Source of the DNA: Nitrospirota bacterium
GTDB taxonomy: Bacteria > Nitrospirota > UBA9217
Assembly (NCBI GenBank): GCA_035516965.1
Contig: DATIZR010000040.1
Span: 1-64,000, forward strand
Reading direction: 5' to 3'
DNA: 64,000 nucleotides
Of the stretch, positions 17,404-26,627 are shown piece by piece; positions within the stretch are counted from its first letter, which is position 1, and each line of letters starts with the position of its first letter. The notes beneath the pieces are model-generated. The model saw only the letters and a list, made by a program, of their open reading frames with translations, had not been told where the DNA came from and ran no database searches. A program made the position numbers and the translations under genes.

Positions 17404-18447
17404 ATGGAAGCACCAGCACAGGTACAAGCGAAAGAGCCGCCGAAGGAACAACCCAAGCTTATCGTCTCGATCGGGCCGCATATGCACGACACCGAGAGCA
17501 CGGCAAAGATCATGTGGACGGTGAGCGGCGCGCTCCTTCCGGCAACCCTCATGTCGGTCTACTATTTCGGCATGCCGGCGCTCATGGTCATTCTCGTCTG
17601 TCTTGCGACTTCTCTTGCTGCAGAGGCCGGGATGCAGTGGCTGCTGAAGAAGCCTATCACGCTGTCCGACGGGAGCGCGTTCCTGACCGGCCTGCTCCTT
17701 GCCCTGAACCTGCCGTCCAATGCGCCGCTCTACATCCCCTTTGTCGGGTCCATTGTGGCGATCATGATCGCCAAGCACCTCTTCGGCGGCCTCGGCTACA
17801 ACATCTTCAATCCGGCGCTCGTCGGACGCGCCTTTGTCCTGGTCAGCTTCGCGAAGATCATGACGACCTATGTTGCGCCGGCGGCCCAGTTCATGGCTGT
17901 GGATGCCAAGACCACGGCCACGCCGCTGGTCCTCCTGAAAGAGGAGGGAATGTCGAAGCTCCTCGAGGTCTTTCATACGAAAGCGGCCCTGTATCAGGAC
18001 CTCTTCGTGGGATACCGGGCCGGGTCTCTCGGCGAGACGTCGGTCATTGCGCTGCTGCTCGGCGGAGCCTTTCTCCTGATGAAGCGCTACATCACCTGGC
18101 ATATCCCCATCCCCTTCATCGCCACCGTCGGCGTCCTCACCTGGATATTCGGCGGCAAGGAAGGTCTCATGACCGGTGACCCTCTCCTCCATATGATGTC
18201 TGGAGGGCTCATTCTCGGAGCATTTTTCATGGCGACTGACTATGTCACGGGCCCCTCGGTGCGCGGAGCGCAGGTGGTCTTCGGCATCTGCGCCGGAGCG
18301 TTGACCGCGCTCATACGCCTCAAAGGCGGATACCCCGAAGGCGTGATGTTCGCCATCCTCCTGATGAACTGCTTTGCGCCGCTTCTTGACCGCGGGATGA
18401 GGAGCCCGGTCTTCGGCAAGGCCGAGGCCAAGGGGGTGAAAAAATGA
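17404..18447 (+). CDS. rnfD: Rnf complex membrane subunit D
   Basis: 347 residues, about ten membrane helices, NqrB/RnfD family. The region MMSGGLILGAFFMATDYVTGP near 262-280 contains the Thr that carries covalent FMN in this family. Its stop overlaps the rnfG start by 4 bases. Works in the membrane arm that couples electron flow to Na+ or H+ export. Confidence 0.94.
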   Translation: MEAPAQVQAKEPPKEQPKLIVSIGPHMHDTESTAKIMWTVSGALLPATLMSVYYFGMPALMVILVCLATSLAAEAGMQWLLKKPITLSDGSAFLTGLLLALNLPSNAPLYIPFVGSIVAIMIAKHLFGGLGYNIFNPALVGRAFVLVSFAKIMTTYVAPAAQFMAVDAKTTATPLVLLKEEGMSKLLEVFHTKAALYQDLFVGYRAGSLGETSVIALLLGGAFLLMKRYITWHIPIPFIATVGVLTWIFGGKEGLMTGDPLLHMMSGGLILGAFFMATDYVTGPSVRGAQVVFGICAGALTALIRLKGGYPEGVMFAILLMNCFAPLLDRGMRSPVFGKAEAKGVKK

Positions 18448-19031
18448 AGGATATGCTGAAAATAACTCTGAGCCTTGTCGCCATCTTTGTGGTTGCAGGC
18501 TTGATCATGGGGCTTACCTACCGATATACCTACCCGGTGCGCTTCGAGGCTGAAAAGAAGGAAAAGGAAGAGGCACTGAAAGAGATGGCCCCCGATGCGG
18601 CTGACCCCATTAAGATGGCGGGGAACTGGTCCGCAGACAACAAGCCCTATGAATATTTTGAGGCGACCACCAGCGGCAAACCGGTGGCGTATATCGCAAG
18701 CACTGCAGGCAAGGGCTATTCTAGTTATATCAAGATGCTCGTATCTCTTGGGACTGATCTCAAGATCAGGGACGTTAAGATTCTCGGCCATGAAGAAACT
18801 CCCGGCCTGGGGGACCAGGTCGAGGACAAGAGTTTTCTTGACCAGTTCAAGGGGAAGTCCCTTGACCAGATCAAACTGGTAAAGGGAGAGACAAAGGAAA
18901 ACATCCAGGCCGTATCCGGCGCCACCTATTCGAGCCGCGGAGTGACGAAAGGCGTTAAGGAAGCCGCGCAGCTGCTCATCGATAAGTACGGCGCGGGCAT
19001 CAAGTCGGCGATGCAAGAGGTGACGAAATGA
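18444..19031 (+). CDS. rnfG: Rnf complex subunit G
   Basis: 195 residues. One N-terminal membrane helix (about 5-27) and an FMN-binding domain facing the periplasm. SGATYSSRGV (about 154-163) contains the Thr for covalent FMN attachment. Overlaps rnfD and rnfE by 4 bases each. Confidence 0.94.
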   Translation: MKDMLKITLSLVAIFVVAGLIMGLTYRYTYPVRFEAEKKEKEEALKEMAPDAADPIKMAGNWSADNKPYEYFEATTSGKPVAYIASTAGKGYSSYIKMLVSLGTDLKIRDVKILGHEETPGLGDQVEDKSFLDQFKGKSLDQIKLVKGETKENIQAVSGATYSSRGVTKGVKEAAQLLIDKYGAGIKSAMQEVTK

Positions 19032-19657
19032 GCAATAACGTCAGTTACTGGGCACTGTTCAAAAACGGCATCTTCGGCGAGAACCCGGTCTTCAGGCTCG
19101 CTCTCTCGCTCTGCCCGGCCGTGGCCGTGACGAGCGGCGTGAAAAACGGTTTCCTGATGGGCGTCGCGGTTCTCTTCGTGATGACCATGACGAACGTGAC
19201 GGTTTCCCTGCTGCGGAACTTTATCAGCCCGAAAGTCCGGATTCCCTCCTACGTGTTCATCACCGCCACATGGGTTACCGTGATCGACCAGGTCATGGCG
19301 GCCTACCAGAGAGCGGTATACAAGGAAATGGGCCTCTATATCATGCTCATCGTCGCCTTTGCCATTATCCTTTCCCGCGCGGAGATGTTCGCGAGCAAGA
19401 ACAAGCTTCTGCCTTCCTTCATTGACGGGGTAGGCATGGGACTGGGCTTTCTGCTTGCCTTGGTGCTGCTCGGCGTGTTCCGGGAATTCCTGGGCAAAGG
19501 GTCGCTCTGGGGCGCCCATATTTTGGATTCAAAACCACTGCTTATCATGATCATGCCGACAGGGGGGTTCTTCGCCATGGGTCTCATGATGGGCTGGCTT
19601 AACTGGATCGACCGGAAGTTCTTCGGCGGCTCGGGGGCAAGCAGCGGAGGACATTAG
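19028..19657 (+). CDS. rnfE: Rnf complex membrane subunit E
   Basis: 209 residues, six membrane helices, NqrD/RnfE family. GIFGENPVFRLALSLCPALAV-like N-terminus (with CPAVAVTSGVKNG) and the second conserved cysteine-bearing half are typical; RnfA/RnfE pair up around an intramembrane iron site. Overlaps rnfG. Confidence 0.94.
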   Translation: MSNNVSYWALFKNGIFGENPVFRLALSLCPAVAVTSGVKNGFLMGVAVLFVMTMTNVTVSLLRNFISPKVRIPSYVFITATWVTVIDQVMAAYQRAVYKEMGLYIMLIVAFAIILSRAEMFASKNKLLPSFIDGVGMGLGFLLALVLLGVFREFLGKGSLWGAHILDSKPLLIMIMPTGGFFAMGLMMGWLNWIDRKFFGGSGASSGGH

Positions 19658-19768
19658 AATTGCGGATTGCCCCGGCTCTTGCGAAAGCGCCGGGACAGGC
19701 GGAATTCGGATTACCGAGAAAAATTCCTTTAAGCTGTAAATCCGAAATGAATTTAGTTGGAGGGTTCT

Positions 19769-20353
19769 ATGTGGCAGCATGTCCTGACCATATTCATCGC
19801 ATCAGCGCTCATTAATAACTTCGTGTTTTCCCGCTATCTCGGCCTTTGCATCTTTTTCGGCGTGACGAAAAAGATGGAAACGTCCATCGGGATGAGTTTT
19901 ACCTTTACGACGGTCATGCTTATTTCCGCATCCCTGAACTGGCTTATTTATAACTACGTCATGGTTCCCTATCATCTAGGGTTCTTAAAGATTGTTATTT
20001 TCATCGGCGTGATCGCCGCCTTTGTGCAGGCTGCGGACACGATTATGAAGAAGGTCGCTCCGGCGTTGTACTACAAGCTGGGCATCTACCTGGCGCTGAT
20101 CGTGACAAACTGTGTCATCCTGGCGGTGCCGCTGCTGAACGCCGATGAAAATTACAGTCTGTTCGAGAGCATGGCCATGGCAGTGGGCTCCGGTCTGGGG
20201 TTCAGTCTGGCCCTCATCATCATGGCGAGCATTCGCGAGAAGCTGGAACTCGCCGATGTGCCTAGGTCATTCCAGGGGCTTCCCATTTCATTCGTCCTGA
20301 CCGGACTGATAGCCCTGGCATTCCTGGGCTTTTCCGGCATGATCACGCTGTAA
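19769..20353 (+). CDS. rnfA: Rnf complex membrane subunit A
   Basis: 194 residues from the ATG at 19769, preceded by GGAGGG; the in-frame TTG at 19757 is within the ribosome site and unlikely. Six membrane helices, NqrE/RnfA family, with INNFVFSRYLGLCIFFGV and the conserved NCVILAVPL. Partner of RnfE. A 111-base spacer precedes it. Confidence 0.94.
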   Translation: MWQHVLTIFIASALINNFVFSRYLGLCIFFGVTKKMETSIGMSFTFTTVMLISASLNWLIYNYVMVPYHLGFLKIVIFIGVIAAFVQAADTIMKKVAPALYYKLGIYLALIVTNCVILAVPLLNADENYSLFESMAMAVGSGLGFSLALIIMASIREKLELADVPRSFQGLPISFVLTGLIALAFLGFSGMITL

Positions 20354-20438
20354 GATCAAGGCGGAATGCGGAGTGTCAATCCCTCTGTGTCTCCCTTTGA
20401 CCTGTTGCTCCAAATAACCACGTTGAAGGTGCAATGCC

Positions 20439-21599
20439 ATGTATGAACAACTCATTTCTATCCTGATCCAGACGCTCACTCATGCGCTGAACATCGTTGC
20501 GAACAAGCTGGTGCCTCTTGCGGAAGCCGGCGGTTCGGCAGCTGCGGGAACGGTCCCCGCGTCTACCGTTTATGTTACCCTGATCGTGCTTGCAGGGCTC
20601 GGCGTAGTCTTCGGCGTTGCTCTTGCCATCGTAGCTGCCCGGTTCGTGGTCAAGGTCGATCCGAAGGTGGAACAGGTTCGTGAGACCCTGCCCGGTGCGA
20701 ACTGCGGCGCCTGCGGTTTCGCGGGCTGCATGGGCTATGCCGAGGCGGTCGTCGGCAATCCGGACGTGGCTGTTCACATGTGCGCGCCAGGGAAAGCTGC
20801 TGTTGCCGAGAAGATAGCCGTGATCACCGGCAAGAAGGCTGAGAAGGTGGAGCCCAAGATCGCGCGGGTGTTCTGCCAGGGAGGCACCTCCCTCAGCCAG
20901 CGAAAGTTCATCTATACTGGCGTGAAGGATTGCACCGCTGCCGTTCTTGCGGCGGGAGGCGACAAATCCTGTGAATACGGGTGTCTCGGTTACGGAACCT
21001 GCATGCGCGCCTGTCCTTTTGGCGCCATTACGATGAGCGGGGATAATCTGCCGATTATCAATCCGGACAAGTGCACGGCCTGCGGCAAGTGCGTAGCCGC
21101 CTGTCCCAAGCAGGTGATCGAACTGGCCCAGATGTCCAAGGCCGTGGTGATCAGTTGCCACAGCAGGGACAAAGGTATCGATGTCAAGAAGAAGTGCCAG
21201 GTGGGATGCATTGCCTGCGGTATCTGCGTCAGGACCTGCCCCGTGGACGCCATCAAGCTCGAGAACAACCTCGCGCGGATCGATCACGGCAAGTGCATCG
21301 TCTGCGGTCTCTGCGTCAAGAAGTGTCCCACGAGTGCCATCTATGATTACATCCCGGTCCGGTCGAAGGCCTTTATCGATCCGGCGAAATGCGTCGGTAT
21401 CGACGTCTGCGAAAAGGTCTGTCCGGTGAACGCGATCTCCGGCGCCGTACGGGAAGTCCACCGGGTCGATCAGTCCAAGTGCATCGGGTGCGGCATGTGC
21501 GCTCCGCGATGTCCGAAAAAAGCGATCGACATGGTGCAGGCTTCTTCGGGTGCCGGGCGACAGAAGCACGTTAAGGCTCAGGAGTCGGTTCGTGCGTGA
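20439..21599 (+). CDS. rnfB: Rnf complex ferredoxin subunit B, multi-cluster form
   Basis: 386 residues, twice the length of E. coli RnfB. One N-terminal membrane helix (about 40-68), an Fe4S domain starting at Cys89 (CGACGFAGC), then six CxxCxxC...CP-type ferredoxin motifs: near CLGYGTCMRACP, CTACGKCVAACP, CIACGICVRTCP, CIVCGLCVKKCP, CVGIDVCEKVCP and CIGCGMCAPRCP. This is the long type known from acetogens such as Acetobacterium, where RnfB takes electrons from reduced ferredoxin. Last gene of the operon; a terminator follows. Confidence 0.94.
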   Translation: MYEQLISILIQTLTHALNIVANKLVPLAEAGGSAAAGTVPASTVYVTLIVLAGLGVVFGVALAIVAARFVVKVDPKVEQVRETLPGANCGACGFAGCMGYAEAVVGNPDVAVHMCAPGKAAVAEKIAVITGKKAEKVEPKIARVFCQGGTSLSQRKFIYTGVKDCTAAVLAAGGDKSCEYGCLGYGTCMRACPFGAITMSGDNLPIINPDKCTACGKCVAACPKQVIELAQMSKAVVISCHSRDKGIDVKKKCQVGCIACGICVRTCPVDAIKLENNLARIDHGKCIVCGLCVKKCPTSAIYDYIPVRSKAFIDPAKCVGIDVCEKVCPVNAISGAVREVHRVDQSKCIGCGMCAPRCPKKAIDMVQASSGAGRQKHVKAQESVRA

Positions 21600-21631
21600 T
21601 CACCGCTGAGAAAACGTTAAACGATCACACC

Positions 21632-21659
21632 AAGGGATGCAGCCGCATCCCTTTTTTTA
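21632..21659 (+). terminator. Intrinsic terminator of the rnf operon
   Basis: AAGGGATGC / GCATCCCTT stem with a four-base loop followed by a run of T. Confidence 0.9.
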
Positions 21660-21703
21660 TTTGCACCTTCGGCAAGCGGCACGCTCGCATGCCACTTTTT
21701 TGC

Positions 21704-21731
21704 TTGACAAATTATTTTGCATAGGCTAAAA
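21704..21731 (+). promoter_or_regulatory. Probable gcvH promoter
   Basis: Perfect TTGACA at 21704-21709; a weak -10 (CTAAAA, 21726-21731) follows with a 16-base spacer. About 60 bases before the gcvH ATG. Confidence 0.45.
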
Positions 21732-21792
21732 ACAAGTCACTTTACAAGCCATCGAAAAGATTTCGCCATACCCGGTTTCGCGGAGGTGCCCC

Positions 21793-22182
21793 ATGAATCC
21801 CGATGACATAAAATATCACAGAGAGCATGCGTGGGTGCGCACGGAAGGAAAATCCGCTACGATAGGAATCACTGATTTTGCCCAGGAGCAGCTCGGCGAT
21901 ATCGTGTATGTCGATCTCCCGGAAGCCGATACTGAAGTTGACGCTGACTCGGAGCTCTCTGAGATTGAGTCGACGAAGGCCACTTCTCCCGTTGTCTCGC
22001 CGGTCTCGGGAACCGTAACTCAAGTAAACGAGGACCTCGCTGATTCACCGGAAATCATCAATGAAGATCCCTACGGCAATGGATGGCTTGTCGTTATCGA
22101 GATGAGTGACCCTTCAGAGCTGAACGATCTCATGACGAAGTCGGAATACGAGAAATTTCTCAAAGAGGAAGAAGGCAAGTAG
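21793..22182 (+). CDS. gcvH: Glycine cleavage system H protein
   Basis: 129 residues. Lipoyl carrier; the lipoylated Lys is Lys62 in SEIESTKAT. KYHREHAWVR, GITDFAQEQLGDIVYVDLPE and NEDPYGNGWL are family signatures. No gcvT or gcvP lies in the window, so its partners are elsewhere. Followed by its own terminator, then lpdA. Confidence 0.94.
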   Translation: MNPDDIKYHREHAWVRTEGKSATIGITDFAQEQLGDIVYVDLPEADTEVDADSELSEIESTKATSPVVSPVSGTVTQVNEDLADSPEIINEDPYGNGWLVVIEMSDPSELNDLMTKSEYEKFLKEEEGK

Positions 22183-22207
22183 CGCCTCATCATGAAGGTT
22201 GCAGGGA

Positions 22208-22236
22208 GGGGAGAGTGGAAACTCTCCCCTTTTTTA
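22208..22236 (+). terminator. Intrinsic terminator after gcvH
   Basis: GGGGAGAGT / ACTCTCCCC stem, GGAA loop, then a T run. It lies between gcvH and lpdA and should reduce read-through. Confidence 0.88.
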
Positions 22237-22282
22237 GTTCTCACAAAGCCCTTTCCCCCGTTCGATCGCGAGGAGGTGTACG

Positions 22283-23683
22283 ATGACGATGCGACTGACA
22301 ATCCTGGGTGCCGGCCCGGGAGGCTACGTAGCGGCGGTGCGGGCGGCCCAACTGGGCGCCCGCGTGACCGTCATAGAAGATACGGAGGTCGGCGGCACCT
22401 GCCTCAACAGGGGATGCATCCCCACGAAAACCATCATTGCATCAGCTGCGATCTTTGACCATGTCAGACACGCGGCGGATTTCGGCATCGAGGTAGCCGG
22501 TCCAGTCGTTTTCAGCCCGGGGCGGGTCCGCGAACGGAAGGACAAGGTCGTCGCCACTCAGGTGAGGGGGGTTAGAGGTCTGCTGAAGGGCTGGGGCGTG
22601 GAAGTCATTGAGGGCCGTGCTTCGCTCTTGAACCCCCGGAGCGTCCGCGCTCTGAGAAAAGACGGCACGACCACCGATCTCCCTACCGACAGGGTTATTA
22701 TTGCGACGGGCTCGAGGCCGGCCCGGATCCCGGGATTTCCCTTTGACGGCAAGACCGTCATCACAAGCGATGAGGCGGTCCAGCTCAATCATGTACCCAA
22801 AAGCCTGCTCATCGTCGGCGCCGGCGTGATCGGCTGCGAGTTTGCCTTCATCTACCGGACCTTCGGCGCCGAGGTGACGGTCGTGGAGATGATGCCCCGC
22901 GCGCTTACCACGGAGGACAAGGAGATATCGGCGCTGATCGAGCGTGAAATGAAAAAGGCAAAAATACGGCTGATAACGGGTGTGAACGTACAGCAGGTGA
23001 CCCAGGGCGGCAACGGCATGCTGGAGACGCGGTTATCTGATGGGCAGGAGCTGAAGCCTGAGCAGGTGCTTGTGTCCATCGGACGTTCCCTCAATTCTGA
23101 GGGTATCGGACTTGAGGAAACAGGTGTGGGCATTGGCAAGCGCGGCGAGATCCTTGTCAATGAAAAGATGGAAACGAACATTCCGGGCATTTATGCCATC
23201 GGCGACGTGACCGGCAGGTTCATGCTGGCGCATGTGGCCTCCCATCAGGGGCTGGTCGCGGCGGACAATGCGTTGGGAGGCAATTCGACGATGGACTATT
23301 CCGTGGTGCCCGCGGGCATCTTCACGATGCCGGAGATCGGCAGCGTCGGCATTCGTGAACAGGAGGCCGTTGCCCAGGGAATCGAGCATCGTGTGGGAAG
23401 GTTCCAGTTCCGGGCGCTGGGCAAGAGCCACGCGATCGGCGAGATAGCCGGCATGGTGAAAGTCCTCTCTCGGGCCGACACCGACAGGGTTATCGGTGTG
23501 CATATCTGCGGCGCTCATGCGACAGATCTGGTCCACGAAGGTGCACTGGCGATCAAGATGGGAGCCACGGCAAAGGACCTGGGCTCCATGATCCACGCCC
23601 ACCCCACGCTTGCTGAAGCGGTCATGGAGGCCGCCGAGGATATCCATGGCACATCCATCCATGCGCCCAAACACCAACACTGA
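22283..23683 (+). CDS. lpdA: Dihydrolipoyl dehydrogenase
   Basis: 466 residues. FAD motif GAGPGG at the N-terminus, the redox disulfide Cys40/Cys45 (GGTCLNRGC), NAD domain GAGVIGCEFA, second FAD motif GIYAIGDVTGRFMLAH and the C-terminal His-Pro-Thr (HAHPTLAEAVMEA) with the catalytic His. It reoxidises dihydrolipoyl groups such as that of GcvH. Shine-Dalgarno GGAGGTG. Hairpins without a T run follow (TTTCAGG/CCTGAAA at 23772-23795; GTGCGG/CCGCAC at 23815-23830). Confidence 0.94.
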   Translation: MTMRLTILGAGPGGYVAAVRAAQLGARVTVIEDTEVGGTCLNRGCIPTKTIIASAAIFDHVRHAADFGIEVAGPVVFSPGRVRERKDKVVATQVRGVRGLLKGWGVEVIEGRASLLNPRSVRALRKDGTTTDLPTDRVIIATGSRPARIPGFPFDGKTVITSDEAVQLNHVPKSLLIVGAGVIGCEFAFIYRTFGAEVTVVEMMPRALTTEDKEISALIEREMKKAKIRLITGVNVQQVTQGGNGMLETRLSDGQELKPEQVLVSIGRSLNSEGIGLEETGVGIGKRGEILVNEKMETNIPGIYAIGDVTGRFMLAHVASHQGLVAADNALGGNSTMDYSVVPAGIFTMPEIGSVGIREQEAVAQGIEHRVGRFQFRALGKSHAIGEIAGMVKVLSRADTDRVIGVHICGAHATDLVHEGALAIKMGATAKDLGSMIHAHPTLAEAVMEAAEDIHGTSIHAPKHQH

Positions 23684-24346
23684 GGACTGGATTTCCGCCA
23701 GGAATCGTGACCCCGGACCTGTTCCCGGGTGATCGGCCCAGGCGATGAATGACTATCAGCCGCATCCCCGCTTTCAGGTCAAACACTGCCTGAAAAGACC
23801 TTCATTATGATGGGGTGCGGAAAGCCGCACACGTGATGAAGAGATATTTTTCTTCCTGTGTCTGACGAGAGCGCCCTTCGAAAATAAGAGCATTTTGTGC
23901 GTCACGATGGGGCTCGACCAATTTTGTGATTGTCTTCCTTAGTAGTTTAAAGAATCATTTATTCATGTACAGACAGCATTGTCTACTCGAATGGTTCAAT
24001 CTTATATCCCCGTGTACCGAGCGAACTCTATTTCGGCCCCCTGTGTGATTCTAGCGTTATGTGTTATGAAATTGGATTTGACATTCACGGCGCTAGGCTT
24101 GCTTTTACAGCCTCATCCATGGGCATCTTCCATGTTTTCTCTTGATTTTATCCTGACGAGACAGGTATCATCACCAGGTTATTCGTGGAACCCTGGAGAC
24201 TGATGTGTGTTTCCCTTACCCGCGATTCAAGGCATTATCTGGTCAATCAGGGTCAGCCGGGAAGAGGAGATATGATAACCGGGAGAGATGGTTAGTCATC
24301 AGGGTGACATGCGACATCTCAATCTCAATAGGGCGGAGCATATCAT
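23684..24346. other. Intergenic region between lpdA and the DUF2844 gene
   Basis: About 660 bases without a supportable gene. It contains two hairpins (23772-23795 and 23815-23830) close behind lpdA, then a more AT-rich part. No promoter is clear enough to call. Confidence 0.5.
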
Positions 24347-24820
24347 ATGACCATAAAAAGAAGCCTCGAAGTCCCGTTGTTCTGCCTCGGATTGCTCGTT
24401 GCTTTGATGGGAGCAGCCCGGCCGGCCCATGCCGTGCTCGGCGAGCCGGCCGATTCGATTGCTTCTGACCGCAAGGCAATGGCGGCGCTGCGCAGCGCGA
24501 CCACGGTGCGCAACGGCTATACTGTCGAGGAGGTGGTATCTCAATCGACCACCGTCAGGGAATATATCGCGCCATCCGGCATCGTGTTCGGTATTGCCTG
24601 GAATGGCCTGGTCCATCCCGACCTCTCGATGCTACTGGGTTCCTATTCGGGCGAATACCAGAAAGCGCTGCAGCAGCCACGCATACCTGGCCAGAGGTAC
24701 AGGCGGGTGAAGGCGAACGGCGTTGTTGTCGAGAAATGGGGGCATATGCGGAACCTGCGGGGTCGCGCTTATGCGCCAGCCTTGATTCCCCAGGGAGTGA
24801 ATGTCGATGATATCAAGTAG
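24347..24820 (+). CDS. DUF2844 exported protein
   Basis: 157 residues. A Sec signal peptide (about 1-31, cleavage near AHAVLG) and a compact domain with YTVEEVVSQSTTVREYIAPSGIVFGIAWNG and HPDLSMLLGSY, which I recognise as DUF2844. Function unknown. Overlaps the DUF3443 gene by 20 bases, a pairing found in other bacteria, so the two probably work together outside the cytoplasm. Confidence 0.8.
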   Translation: MTIKRSLEVPLFCLGLLVALMGAARPAHAVLGEPADSIASDRKAMAALRSATTVRNGYTVEEVVSQSTTVREYIAPSGIVFGIAWNGLVHPDLSMLLGSYSGEYQKALQQPRIPGQRYRRVKANGVVVEKWGHMRNLRGRAYAPALIPQGVNVDDIK

Positions 24821-26567
24821 AATACAACTCATATTGGTCCTGGCTCTTGTGGCTGGTTGCGGAGGAGGCGGCTCCGGCGGTGGATTTATCATTCCTCCCC
24901 CAACGCTCAAATCTATCGCTGTCACGCCGGCAAACCCGAACGTTGCGCTCGGGATCACCGAACAGTTCACGGCAACGGGGACATATTCGGACAACTCTCT
25001 GCGGGACATTACCACATCGGTGACATGGACGTCGTCAGCACCCAATGTCGCGTCGATCAGTAATACGGCGGGTTCGGAGGGTCTGGCCGGCTCGGGCAGC
25101 CAAGGTCAGACGACCATTACGGCTACGTTGGGAATCGTCTCGAATTTTACCGATCTGACCGTGACCCCGCCTGTGCTGGCGACCATTGACGTGGATCCCG
25201 CAAACCCAAGCATCGCTCTCGGGTCAGGACAACAGTTTACTGCTACGGGCCATTACTCGGACAACACGACTTCGGACCTCACGACATCGGTGACATGGAC
25301 TGCATCAGCACCGGACATCGCGATTATAAGCAATGCGACGGGATCGCAAGGATCGGCCACCCCGGTCGCGGCGGGAACTACTGCGATTATTGCAATATCC
25401 GGCCCTGTAAGGGGCGCTGCCGTCTTGACGGTGACCGGAGGCGTACCCACGGCAGCCAATGTGCTTCCCATCACGGTTAACGGCTCGCTCTGCTCTTCCA
25501 ACTCATACCCCAACAAGCCGTGTATAAGCGTTACCGTCTGCACCCCCGGAACCGCAACGTGTCAGACCGTCAATGACATCGTAATGGATACCGGAAGCTC
25601 TGGCCTGCGCATATTTAAGGTGGCCCTGAACGGTCTCGCTCTTTTGCAGATTACCAGCGGCTCCGGTTCGCTGGCTACGTGCGCTCAGTTTGGTGACGGT
25701 TCATCGGAATGGGGGCCTGTACAGAGCGCAGACGTCATATTAGGGAATGAACCCGCTGTTAAAGTACCGATCCAGGTCATCGACGCGACATTTGACGCTA
25801 TTCCCGCAGCTTCAGGATGCCAAAATGCAGATGCAACCCCGACAGCCGCAGGTTTTAACGGCATGCTGGGAGTGGGCCTCTTTAACCAAGATTGCGGCCC
25901 CTATTGCGAAGACCCTCATAATTTAAATATCAAAGGCTTGACTTATCCATATTTCTCGTGCACGGGCAAAAATTGCACTCAAGTCACGGTTTCGCTTGCC
26001 GATCAGGTACAGAATCCTATCGTGAGTCTTCCCACTGACAGCAACGGCGTGATCGTGCAGCTGCCGAGCGTTGTCTCGACCGGTACAACCTCGGTCAATG
26101 GTATACTCGTGCTCGGCATCGGCACGCAGTCCAACAACATTCCTTCGGGAGGAGTCACCGCATTTGCAGCCGATCCATTCGGAGATATCCGTACGATTTT
26201 CGGTGGTAATATCTACGGCAGCTTCATTGATAGTGGATCGAACGGATTGTATTTTGATGCCTCTTCCACGAGCGCGCTTCCCGACTGTGGAGGTTTTTAT
26301 TCAGGCTTATTCTGCCCGCAATCTCTCTATACCAGCCCTGCCACTATCAATGCGAGTTATACAGGCTCGCCGAGCAATACGGTCACATTCCAGATCGACA
26401 ACGCCATTACCCTCTTGAATTCGCAAAACAGCGTACTTCCTGATCTGGGCGGGTCTGCGCCGGGCATGTTCGACTGGGGTCTTCCGTTTTACTTGGGACG
26501 AAGTGTCTATGTTGGGATTGACGGGCAAATATCCGCTCTGGGTACCGGACCATACTTTGCATATTGA
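24801..26567 (+). CDS. DUF3443 lipoprotein with two Ig-like domains and a pepsin-like aspartic protease fold
   Basis: 588 residues. A lipoprotein signal (LVAGC, Cys near 19), a Gly-rich linker, two BIG2-type Ig-like domains (about 33-120 and 125-215), then the DUF3443 domain (about 220-588). The latter has DTGSSGLR with Asp263 and IDSGSNGLYF with Asp477, the two catalytic Asp motifs expected of a bilobal aspartic protease, 214 residues apart (183 in pepsin). Many cysteines suggest disulfides. Proteolytic activity is inferred. Two ATGs (24801, 24807) share the Shine-Dalgarno; the first is used here. Confidence 0.8.
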   Translation: MSMISSRIQLILVLALVAGCGGGGSGGGFIIPPPTLKSIAVTPANPNVALGITEQFTATGTYSDNSLRDITTSVTWTSSAPNVASISNTAGSEGLAGSGSQGQTTITATLGIVSNFTDLTVTPPVLATIDVDPANPSIALGSGQQFTATGHYSDNTTSDLTTSVTWTASAPDIAIISNATGSQGSATPVAAGTTAIIAISGPVRGAAVLTVTGGVPTAANVLPITVNGSLCSSNSYPNKPCISVTVCTPGTATCQTVNDIVMDTGSSGLRIFKVALNGLALLQITSGSGSLATCAQFGDGSSEWGPVQSADVILGNEPAVKVPIQVIDATFDAIPAASGCQNADATPTAAGFNGMLGVGLFNQDCGPYCEDPHNLNIKGLTYPYFSCTGKNCTQVTVSLADQVQNPIVSLPTDSNGVIVQLPSVVSTGTTSVNGILVLGIGTQSNNIPSGGVTAFAADPFGDIRTIFGGNIYGSFIDSGSNGLYFDASSTSALPDCGGFYSGLFCPQSLYTSPATINASYTGSPSNTVTFQIDNAITLLNSQNSVLPDLGGSAPGMFDWGLPFYLGRSVYVGIDGQISALGTGPYFAY

Positions 26568-26627
26568 ACGTGAGGAAAAGGCACAGTCGGCGTTACGCTG
26601 AAGATGCCCCCAACTCTAGCCAGGGAG

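Noticed and set aside
23979-24203. ORF of 74 codons behind lpdA
   Set aside because: No ribosome site and no protein-like pattern.
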